64,000 nucleotides of DNA from Suillus spraguei (Eukaryota; Basidiomycota; Agaricomycetes; Boletales; Suillaceae): assembly GCA_016800925.1 (NCBI GenBank), contig JABCPU010000361.1:1-64000 (forward strand), in the 5' to 3' direction. The notes beneath the pieces are model-generated. The model was given only the letters and a program-made list of their open reading frames with translations, was not told where the DNA came from and did not search any database. The position numbers were made by a program, and so were the translations under genes. The number at the start of each line of letters is the position of its first letter. The stretch's first letter is position 1. This document shows positions 11,338 to 21,600 of this stretch, piece by piece.

Positions 11338-11709
11338 CAGCAATTTGCATAATAAGAGAGGCCGGCGGTATTTTCCCAAAAAAGCGTGCATTTGTTTTCG
11401 AAAAGTAGTCCTACAAAGATCGATTTTTATCTCAACAACGAAGCAAGCTATTGACATGGTCCAAGCGACAAAACTGATCAGAAAAATCGAACGCAGACGA
11501 CCAGCGAAAAAACTAAGCGATTTGGTGAAGTTGGTGGTCACCTGCTCTCAGAGCCAACAGTCTACAAAGATTGATTTTTATTTCAGTAACGAAGCAAGAT
11601 AATGACAAGCGGTAAGATACAAACTTGATAAGAACAATGAGGCGCAGACGACTGTAGAACGAATGGAACGATCTGGCGAAGTGGACACTTGTCTCGTGTC
11701 TAGTACTAG

Positions 11710-11900
11710 CGAGGCTCCTTGACCTTGCGCACTTGTGCAGGAGCCTTTGCCATCCTGCGAGACAATGTAGCAGACCGGGAAAAGTGAGATGTGTGTGAAT
11801 TTGGTTTGTAATTCACACACATCTCACTTTCCCGGTCTGCTACATTGTCTCGCAGGATGGCAAAGGCTCCTGCACGAGTGCGCAAGGTCAAGGAGCCTCG
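11710..11900. repeat. Near-perfect palindrome, about 91-bp arms, 8-bp loop
   Basis: Bases 11710-11801 and 11810-11900 are inverted copies with about one mismatch and one one-base indel. The two arms encode, head to head, similar basic peptides starting MAKAPA-VRKVKEPR. It lies inside the Tc1/mariner-like element, downstream of its transposase remnant. Such a sequence can extrude a cruciform or give a hairpin transcript. I see no function for the peptide. Confidence 0.85.
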
Positions 11901-11979
11901 TAAACGCAGCCGTCCTCGAAAAAGCAATCACAGCTCCCAGTGGTACACAGGTGGAAGATCCTTTAAGTCAGGAAGTGTC

Positions 11980-12660
11980 TCAAAAACTAAACCACGGCCA
12001 CGGCCATTCCACCAAAAAAGCCTGGCACTTCGTCAGCAGCCACAATGCAGGTGGATCCAGCTCCGCACCAGATGTCGGCGGAGCTCTTGTCGACAAAAAT
12101 GAGTTGGTCGGGTCTATACTTGAGGCCAATCTGATACATGTACTCAGCACGTTTATCAAGGTTCCGCTCTCTTGCTTCTCGAGTGATCTATTGCACACAT
12201 CAATCAAACATCATTGTCAACGAGAATCAAGACACTAACTTTCTTCCTTGAATATCCCGTGCGATGAAGCGTTCGCCAGATGGTGGACAATGACGGGTGT
12301 TTCCGCGAGCCTTGCTAATCTCATCACGGAGCTCATCTAGATACATATCACAGCTGCGGGACAAACAGCCATGCATGTACTTTTATATGTCAGAATTTGC
12401 ACAGAAAGAGATTGAATATGGACGCACCTCGATATCTTCCAATCCATTATTCGAGTTCTACCACTCTTACCCCTCTGACTTCTACGGCTTCCCAGTCAAT
12501 TTATAGCATCGCGCAATCCTTTCTATTGTTGATTTGCTTGCACAGTGTATGCCATGATTTCAGACGTGTCAAGGAGTGGTAGCATTCGGATGATAATTTC
12601 CCATAGTTCTTGCGACGATGTGTGACCTTTCATAGTGGGGTAAGGGAGACGTTTGACCGG
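11980..12660 (-). pseudogene. Tc1/mariner-type transposase remnant
   Basis: On the minus strand, scattered frames give a helix-turn-helix-like part (LLDTSEI, then TIERIARCYKLTGK), followed by MYLDELRDEISKARGN and then DKRAEYMYQIG and RPDQLIFVDKSSADIW. The last contains the first catalytic aspartate, in the expected FVDxS setting. In-frame stops (TAG, TAA, TAG) and frame changes occur between these blocks, and the remaining catalytic residues are missing. The gene is dead; the element may once have moved with this or a related enzyme. Confidence 0.75.
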
Positions 12661-12904
12661 AGAAAAAAGTGTTGTTGTAGACTGTTGGCTCTGAGAGCAG
12701 GTGACCACCAACTTCACCAAATCGCTTAGTTTTTTCGCTGGTCGTCTGCGTTCGATTTTTCTGATCAGTTTTGTCGCTTGGACCATGTCAATAGCTTGCT
12801 TCGTTGTTGAGATAAAAATCGATCTTTGTAGGACTACTTTTCGAAAACAAATGCACGCTTTTTTGGGAAAATACCGCCGGCCTCTCTTATTATGCAAACT
12901 GCTG

Positions 12905-13520
12905 TAATTGTATCAGATGAGTCAAAGCTTAAGATCGGGCAGGTGCTCGGCCTTCGGGCGTCAACTTCGAGGATAAAACTTTTTGGAGGAGCCATAAGGT
13001 TGGAGCAGCGACAAGTTGACTAGTCAGAGTCTTCAGGTTGTCTCTGCGGCAATTCTGGAACAAAAGTAGGTTACTCATCAAGTTGGTCAACTTTTCTAAG
13101 ACTCACCCAACAGTTAGACTCGTGACTATGATGGCATCCCAGAGACTCCAGAAGTCGGCACTTTCACAAAACTCGTATTTCTAACCACTAAACCCAATAC
13201 ATGTCATTCTCTTTCCAATACACCTCATCCTGAGGTTCAATATTGAATGACCACCATTGCGGCGGAGTTGAGTGAGGCGGGGTTGAAAGTGCAATGTAGT
13301 GCCGGTGCCCATGTGACATGCTGTGACTTTACCCGAGGTACTGATTGCATAGCCTTAAAATAAGGTTTGACCCCTGTAAAATTATCAACCGCAGTTTTTG
13401 GTGTGAATACTTATTAGCATCAGCGACTTGGACACCCACTGTAACTATCATCTGTGTAGTGCCAATACTCCTTGGTTGTTTTGCCACTTTGGGTCACCAA
13501 CTAGTAAAAAACTCCAAGCT
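12905..13520. other. Intergenic between transposon and P450
   Basis: No recognised gene. The stretch just before 13521 should hold the P450 promoter and 5' UTR, but no clear TATA box could be assigned. Confidence 0.4.
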
Positions 13521-16110
13521 ATGTCCCGATCTTGGGTCAGTCCTGGCGTAGCCTACCTCGCACGGGGCTTACTTTCTGTTGTTGTCCCGGCCGCTTCCTC
13601 CGTCATTATCTTAGTACGCCTGGCCTCTCTAAGAGGCGTCCGGGTTTCTCCATGGTTCATATCTGCAGCTGTTTTGGGTGCAGTGCCTCTCGGGTTTGCG
13701 GCATACGTTCTTGCAGATGAGAGATCGCAACGACAAAAAGCCAATCGACTCGGCGCCAGACTTGTTCCTCGTATGCAGGGGAAATGGCCTGGAAATCTGG
13801 ACAAGGTAGTGAACATAGTTCTGAGGTCTGAGAATGAATACCTAGGTACAGTCTCCGTTCATGTATTTCATATTCGTGCTTTACAGAATTATACTTCTAT
13901 CTAGGACGAGGTTTAGAGGACGAAATGAAGGTGCTCGGGCCGACTATCAATTGTTATTTTTTCTGGGAGGACCTCATCATGACCACGGAGCCGCAACACA
14001 TTAAGGCAAGCTTCAATGTATATTATAAAATATCTTATAATCGAACGTTACACAGACTATTCTTGCAACTGACTTCGATAACTATGTTAAAGGTATGCAC
14101 CTTAGATGGGCCTTTTGTTGACATGTGACATGTGACTTGATGCAGGTGCCAAGTTCAGAGAAGCAGCTGACTCTGTCCTTGGAACGGGCGTATTTAATTC
14201 GGATGGTAAGCGTGCATTCACCGGCCATTTTGTTATGACCAATTGGTTGTATCACCAGGTGAAATTTGGAAGTGAGCCATGAATTTGAAGATCACCTCTG
14301 ATGGGGAATCTTAGATGTGTTTCTAGGCTTCACCGAACCATGACACGGCCTTTCTTCAATCATGATCGGATAAGTCACTTTGATATCTTTGACCGTCACG
14401 CGGATCATGCTATCACTTTGGCGAAGGAACGTTTCAGGGCGGGCTTGGCAATCGACTTCCAAGTACGGTTTCTTCAAGCTAACATTCTGTCATCTTTTAA
14501 TCCTACTACAGGATCTCATCTCCAGATTTACGCTTGACTCTGCTTCAGAGTTTCTATTTGGACATTGTATCAATTCACTTTCAGCTGGACTCCCTTACCC
14601 CTGTAGCGCAACGGAATCCACAGATGCTATTCAAGGAGACGACACCGCCACAGCCTTCGCATATGCTTTCTCTGAAGCTCAACAGACGATAAATCGGCGT
14701 ATTTCTCTCGGGCAGATTTGGCCACTCACTGAAATTCTTGCTGATGACACAGCCCAGCATATGAAAGTGGTAAACGCATTCTTAGATCCGATCCTCAAAG
14801 ATGCTCTGGAGAAGCATAGTACGACTGGTGAATTTAACAAAAATGACTTCGCAGACGACCAAACCCTTGTGGACCATCTCGTTAATTTGACGACAGGTGA
14901 GATATTATGTTTCTACGGCATATCTATGGTTGAAATATGCTTTTGTAGATTTCAAAATTATCAAAGACGAGACATTAAATATATTGCTGGCCGGAAGAGA
15001 TACGGTAAGCTTCCATCACCTTTGAATCATCCTGATCTGTAACAAAGGATCATCATTAGACGGCCTCAACATTAACATCGGTTGTTTACTTGATGGCAAT
15101 GCATCCAGAGGTTCTCACTCGGCTCAGGGAAGAAATCATAAGGAAGGTTGGGCTAACTCGCAGACCCACATATGATGATATCAGAGAAATGAAGTATCTC
15201 AGAGCCGTCCTCAATGGTGCATACACTCGTTTCCCATCGCTCGTGGGGATATTGCTCACCTATTTCAGAAACACTGCGCCTTTTTCCTGCTGTGTAAGTA
15301 GTTGAATTTGACATCAAGACGCACTCTAAATCGTACCACAACCGCCTAGCCCCTTTGATGTGAGGTACGCTTTTAGGCTACGTTGAAGATGCTATACTTG
15401 ACCAGCTTTTAGGGAAAACATCCACGATACAACACTGACATCCCCCGAACACGAGAAGAAGCCACTGTTTATCCCACGGGGAACCACGTATGCATCATAT
15501 TCGATCATTTGGATTCATTGCGTGATTACTTGAACAATTTCAGGATCTGCTATTCAGTGTTCCTCATGCACCGGAGAACAGATCTATGGGGACCAGATGG
15601 TAAGTAAAACTAATTCGTTTACACATACATTGTCGATTCAATCGGACCCCGTGCTCTAGCATTGGAGTTCGATCCGGATAGATGGCTCGACGAGCGCGTG
15701 AAGAAATACCTGATTCCCAATCCTTTCATCTTCCTGCCATTTAATGCAGGACCCAGAATTTGCTTAGGGCAACAAGTATGTCGCTCATTCCTTATTGCCT
15801 CAATTCTTAATCCCCCCCTTTTTGACCTCAGTTTGCATATAACGAGATGTCATTCATGGTGATTCGTTTGCTGCAAAACTTTTCCGCGGTTACACTATCC
15901 CCTGAACCTGCCATGCGCCCGCCTGCGTGGTGGGCTGAGAAATACGGTCGACAGGCTATCGAGCAGTTCAGGCCGAGAAACCATTTCACACTTTATGCCA
16001 TGGCAAGTCTTACTCTGAGGTGCTTCGCAGCCATCTAATCAGGTTCTACCTCGCAGGGTGGTATGTGGGTTAAGATGGAAGCTGTAGACGACGTCGAGGT
16101 CATAAACTAA
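13521..16110 (+). CDS. Cytochrome P450, CYP63-like, about 15 exons
   Basis: Microsomal monooxygenase. The N-terminus from ATG 13521 is hydrophobic ([20 protein letters not shown]) and is followed by the hinge NRLGARL. Later exons give [13 protein letters not shown] (C-helix), the I-helix LLAGRDTAST, the ExxR motif ETLR, the YSVFLMHRR segment, [11 protein letters not shown] and the haem loop [17 protein letters not shown] with its cysteine ligand. It ends [12 protein letters not shown]...IN with TAA at 16108-16110. Introns are about 50 nt. Two appear to be GC-AG: one at 14006-14055, and the last, starting just after LYAM. Between ETLRLFPA and PFDVRE my exon borders lose the frame by one base, so the gene may carry a lesion or an unusual splice. 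Substrate unknown; ABC transporter and UbiA neighbours suggest secondary metabolism. Confidence 0.88.
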
Positions 16111-16384
16111 CTATGACCTTGGTGCTGTAGAATAATACTGCGACTTTACTGACAATTGTGGCATTCTATCTTGTGACATTGCTGTGGATTAAAAAAAACG
16201 CCGTAATGGGTCATGTATCACTCAAGTCCAGAATTACAGGAGACGCTTGACAGGTACTCTGCAGCTGAACTCTGTTTGTGATGATCGCGAGTCTTGCAGA
16301 CTCCAAGTGCTGGATCGTCACCTCTTTCCATCACATTGGAGTAACAATCAGGCCTGCAGTAAAGCTTGAGGCAGCTGTCGTCCA
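16111..16384. other. Spacer between P450 and R2 pseudogene
   Basis: Contains the presumed P450 3' UTR. No other feature seen. Confidence 0.4.
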
Positions 16385-17040
16385 ATGAAATTCTCCTTGA
16401 ACGTTTCTCTAATGAGGTCCAGGCTACTGAGGCACAGTGTTTCTACGGCTTCCAGATCATGATGTGAGAGCGTTCACTCTGATACTTACTCACGTTTCAT
16501 CAACACTTATATTATGGGTTCTGCCCATCGCAAATACCTCTTTGATGCCATGGACACCCTCGCATCAAGCGCAAGGCTGACCGGGCACTTAAGTAGATAT
16601 CTGTTCAGCGTTCAGCGCTTGGTCGCTTTTGCTGCTGTCGAAGGCATCTTTACATCTATCTAGAATCCGGCTCAAGAAGCGTAGTCTCATGCCTGGTCTT
16701 ACATTCTCCAACAAGCTCATTAGCCGTGAATCAGAGTAGGTTTACTAGGCCATGCATACCGACTTTGCTTGCTTGCTCTTTAGCCACCTCAAGGCTCAAG
16801 CGTTGTCCGCGCCTGACGCTGTCAAGTGCATCATTACTCAGGCTGTCGTCGTTGAGCAGGGGTTCCTAACTGGTCTGTCCTTACCATCATCCTATCCTTC
16901 TCATGCTAACTGTTTTTCTAGTAAATGCTCTCCCTGTTGGTCTCATTGGCATGATGGTCAGGCTTATTTGGCGGTACATTCATCGCAGACCACTTGCAAG
17001 TATCACCGAGCAACGACAAGGTACAATGCTCTAAACCCCC
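16385..17040 (+). pseudogene. RNR2: Ribonucleotide reductase small subunit (R2) pseudogene
   Basis: R2 supplies the tyrosyl radical for deoxynucleotide synthesis. Pieces of it appear in order but in changing frames: [20 protein letters not shown] and FYGFQIMM, then VHSDTYSRFINTY, LFDAMDTL, IKRKADRAL, FAAVEGIF, LMPGLTFSN, MHTDFACLLFSHL, the region after an intron-like gap (NALPVGLIGMM), and TFIADHLQVSPSNDKV. In-frame stops (for example just after FYGFQIMM) and several frameshifts separate them. The N-terminal third with the first iron ligands is absent. An intron-like gap ending near 16921 sits in the expected coding position, which argues for a DNA-level copy rather than a processed one. It is flanked by an intact P450 and an ABC transporter with which it has no evident link. 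Confidence 0.8.
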
Positions 17041-18655
17041 TCATCAACATCCTCATCTGCAATACGAATTGCTTGTCGTCTGCGACGTTGTCATTGTTGA
17101 ATCATTGTTAGATCTGATTGTGTACCACTATAAATGCTTTTGTATAGCTCTCAATTGGCAGGAACGCGTACCGCGCAAATAATAAATGTGCAGGTATAAC
17201 ACCATAGGTACAGACATTCTATCACATTCTTAGTGTTTGATTTCTTAATCAAACCTACAATTTTAGCCTATTTTCAGGTCGCTTGTCACTACGTTAGGCC
17301 AAGCATGAGTTTTAAGTGATAGCTGGTAAGAGACAGAAGTTCAGTGAGGACGTTTCTTGTTATCGATACAGCCTGGCTCGATGCTGTCACGCAGAGTATT
17401 CTCACCCTTGGATCTTCCACATGCCGATGTCGCCGATGCTAGTAGGGACGTGAAAGTGGATGAGGTCTTTTGAGAGTAATCTTGCCGGACTTTACTGTAA
17501 GTTGTGCCTCTGAGCAGAGGAAAGGTCCATATATGATCGCATGGGTAGGCGATAGTGCATTGAGCTCTGCAGAAGATACATAATACTCATTGAAAGGATC
17601 CTATCTGCGTATTTCAATTTGGCAAGTGAGCCACTCATGCAGCATGGTAGAAGGTAAGTTGATAGCATTTTTATCTGGGGTAAAAGACGCCCTTACTAGT
17701 AATAGCTTTAACATGTGGTTCAAAGTTCAACATTCAGGTACTGATATTTGGACAAGTTCGTATTCTTAGCTGTGAGTTCACTGTGAACGTCGTTGTCCAG
17801 GTATTCGAGATTTAAAAAATTCCCGCTATCGGTCTTTATTTTCACGCTTTTGCGGTAGATCTGTCCTGAGTCTGTCTGGCTTGAATCAGTAATAAGACAT
17901 TAAAAGTGAATTCACAGCCATTTTTCTATAATCTGGGCTTTATAAAGTTATCAAAGTTATAAAGGAGTATTCGTGGGAGAGAGATGCCCGGGGTTGATTA
18001 TAAATAGATTCATGTTTTCAGAGAGACGCGATAACACAAATTTTGATCCGTTCAAGACTTCTGAGAGCGAGACATCTAAATAGAGTAAGAAAATTGCCTG
18101 AATCAGACATTTTATGCGGGGTAGGTAGGCCTCCGTAGATTGGCAAATTTATAGACGAGTGCGAGAGTAATTGACAGCGACCTTCCTAATGCAGTATTAC
18201 GATAAGACTGACTAATGTTAATGAGGTAGCGCCGCACTTTAGTTGGGGCTTATAGAAATTGCCGCAGTTAAGTCGCAATTGGCCAGTGGTACTTTGTCAT
18301 GGAGTCGAGAAATTGATGCGTGCTGAACGCAAAGATGCTGATATTGCTTACCAATCCTGTTATTGCCGCAGTGCGCGGCACCGCGGCGGGAGTGCTGACG
18401 TGGAGTGATATGTTCGCACCGTCATGTAGTTTTATGTAAATAACAGTATGAGTAACTTGTCCTGTGCACATAATAAGCGAGACAGTTGAACTTGTGATCA
18501 TTACTGTCATAGTGTCAGGTTTGCTCATCACTTGGAACTACCACTTCAACGAGCCAGTCCGAATCACTGCCGTCGTCTTCTAGTCCTGACTTTGTTCAAA
18601 CTTCAAAGTTCCACGGGAATCGGGATAGCACGTCCAAAAGCTTCTCTGGAGATCA
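17041..18655. other. AT-rich intergenic region before the ABC transporter
   Basis: About 1.6 kb. No reading frame shows recognisable protein features on either strand. Its right end should carry the transporter promoter. Confidence 0.4.
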
Positions 18656-21600
18656 ATGGTGGTCCAATTATGCCCAGGCAGCAATGCACTTAATCTATCA
18701 GATGCCTGCGTACGTACCTCACTTAGTGCGATCGTACCCGCTGCGCTCGTCTTAGCGTTTTGTCTCTTTTCCATACCCCGGATTCCTCCATTCGCTCGTC
18801 CACTTACCAACGTTATTAAATTCCCTTTCCGCAATTTTTTATCCTTGCGCGAGGCTGAAGCTCTAGATAGTCAAGGGGAAAACACAGGCGACGTTGTCGT
18901 TGACAACACTGTTCCTTTATGGCGCACCATAGTACTTTCATTTGTCGCTTTGGTTCAGGCTCTCGTTTGGTCTGCTGCCGGTGCATATAACATCGTCATG
19001 AATAAGGCCTATGTCTGGACGGCTATTGCGCAACTTCTCGTTGCTACCACTTGGATATATGCGTCCTGCAAGCCTGTCTTCTGGCCCAAGCCAACTATCC
19101 ACCTCGATCTCTTCGCTCTGTTCGTGCTACACTTCGTCTTTGGCGTCATCCTACTTGGCGGTACTTTGTATGACCACCAGATTTTCGGTGTCCCATTGCC
19201 TCCACAACTCCCATTCTTGGGCCTCATTTCCAATCTCATCGCCATTCTGATGGCTATGACTGTCGTAGGAAATATGCCCTTCCAATTGCCGAGTAATCGT
19301 ATAAAGAAGGAAGATATTGTGGGCCACTGTCTCTTCAATCACCTACCTACTGATTTACTTATTCGCGTCATAGTATGTCAAGCACTCGCCTGAAGATTAT
19401 GCCACTATGTGGGAATGGATCACGTTCTCATGGGTCTACCCGCTCATCATTCGTGGCTCGAATATGACCATGAACGAGGATGACGTCTGGAAACTTAGTC
19501 CCACCCAGCAATCCCGTCCGGTGTTTATCAAGTTCAGTACCATCATGTGCGTATACATCATAATACCACGCAATCCTTTGTTGATGTCCAATGTTAGTCG
19601 TTCCTCTCTACTTCGTCGTCTGTGGGCTGCCAATTCGAAAGATCTTATGTGAGCCCCCCTTCCTCATTCACTGAAAATGTCACTCAACGCTCGAGTCAGA
19701 ATGGATTTCTCCCTGACTTATGTCAGCGTCGCATTCGCCTATGCGTCGCCGTTCTTTTTAATGTGAGTGCCGCTTTTCATTCTATTAGCTTGCTACCGAG
19801 CTCAGCGATTCTCAGGCGTATCCTTGATGTTATCGATGTCGATGAACCTACCGCAGAGGACCGAACCCAAGCATATATCTACGCTTTGTTGGCCTTCCTG
19901 TGCACGTTGTTGAAGGTATGTAGCTAGGTCATTCATCCGGGAATTCTCATTTATGTCGCATCAGGCAGAAGCCGATGTCCAGCATCTGTGGTTTGGGCGG
20001 CGAGCAGCGACAAGAATGCGTATGGAGCTAATGGCTGCTATCTATGACAAAGCTCTCAAGCGTCAGGACTACTCGGGTATTATCGATAAAGACAAAGCTA
20101 AGGAGGCTGCCGACAAAAAAGCAGGAATCAAGCCTGTCGAGAATCCGACCGCGGATGACCCCAAGGCTGGCGCAGATGTTGGAAAAATAGTCAATCTGAT
20201 GGCTGTAGATGCGAACAGGATTGCCATGATGGTATCTGGCGTATATTTCATTTACGGAAGTCAGTATATTGGTCCTTCCTTGTTTGACAATTGATTTTAT
20301 CGGTGTTGATAGGTCCGTTCGAGATTGCCATTGCCATGGTCTTTCTCTACAAGTAAGGAAGCCCACCCCTGTCAATCAATTCATGCATCTCAACTTTTAT
20401 TTTCAGTCTCCTGGGTGTGTCTGCATTTGCAGGCTTTGTCGTCCTCCTCGTCGGTTGGCCCCTGAACAGCTTTGTCGCTAAACGTAGCATTCGCATCCAC
20501 AAGGGTGTCTCTGCTTCGCGAGATAAACGCATGGGTGTCCTCAATGAGCTCATCGGTGCTGTCAAATTCATCAAGTTTTTCGCGTGGGAGGACCGCTGGA
20601 TTAAACGGACCATGGATGCACGGGAGGTGGAGATGGGTTGGATGGTGAAGGGTAAATAACTGCTCCGTCATCTTTTGGAAATCGACTGACGTGCTATTTC
20701 ACTAGCTCGGATTAACCAAGTGCTGTTTTCTACGATCTGGAGCTCCGCTCCCATCTTGGTGTCGCTCATATCGTTCTTCACTTTCGTGTACCAAGGTAAT
20801 CAGCTAACTGTGTCGATTGCATTTACGGTCAGTTCGGTAATTGTTGGGAGTCAGATGAGATTGTTGATGCAGTTTTTCAGTCCATCGCCCTGTTCGGCAT
20901 GATTCGGTAAGTGGTGAATGATGCATTTATCTCATTCTGTGGTTCATGCGGGCATCAGTCAGCCGTTGGGTGTTATTCCAGCTTGGATTGTTCAAATTCT
21001 ACAGGTATGATATTATCATTCATTCATTTTTAGAGAGTTGTATCTGATGATGGGCTTTCAGACTGGTGTTGCGTTGAAACGTATCGAGACATACCTCGAG
21101 GAGGATGAAGTCGATGATCACGTGTCTTCCATCAAGAAAGGCCGCACGCCCTATGTCGATGGAGAAGATGACACTCTTTCCATCGAGAATGGATTCTTTA
21201 AGTGGAATGAGGTTCCCGAGAAACCGGAAGAGAAGCCAACAGCTAAGGGCAAAAGCCACTCTCGTACTAGTACTAGTTCGAGCGATGAAACTACGACTGC
21301 CGTTGATTCCGAGTCCATCCGTTCATCACCCGAGGATCATAAATTTGAACTCAAGGATATTTCGATACAGTTTCCTGAGGGTGAGCTGTCTGTGATTACT
21401 GGACCGACGGCGAGTGGCAAAACTGCTTTGCTCGTGAGTCAAGTTCCCTCCATTAAATCTAATTTTCACCTAATGCTTTGTTAGATGGCACTGCTAGGCG
21501 AGATGACTACCATCAGCGGCAAATTGACCATCCCGAAGAATATGTCGAACATCGATGAGAATGGACTTATGCAGTCAATCTCATATGCCGCTCAATCACC

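Larger units (their letters stand above)
11338..12904 (-). mobile_element. Tc1/mariner-like DNA transposon with 228-bp terminal inverted repeats
   Basis: Bases 11338-11565 and 12677-12904 are inverted copies; I saw one mismatch. Both ends read CAGCA and are flanked by TA (11336-11337 and 12905-12906), the classical target duplication of the Tc1/mariner group. The left TIR is followed by a degraded direct repetition of its own inner half (11412-11528 compared with 11561-11680). Transposase remnants lie on the minus strand between the repeats. The size, about 1.57 kb, is normal for the group; 228-bp TIRs are on the long side. Confidence 0.88.

Noticed and set aside
11177..11602. Plus-strand open frame of 141 codons as a gene
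   Set aside because: Most of it is the transposon terminal inverted repeat; an identical peptide is read from the other repeat at 12670-12897, so conservation reflects the DNA repeat.
11845..12102. Basic MAKAPARVRK peptide as an HMG or histone-like gene
   Set aside because: The reading frame lies in the palindrome and runs antisense through the transposase remnant; no HMG-box or histone fold residues follow.
16752..17111. 119-codon frame as an independent gene
   Set aside because: It starts inside R2 similarity (MHTDFACLLFSHL) and runs out of frame; better explained as part of the R2 pseudogene.
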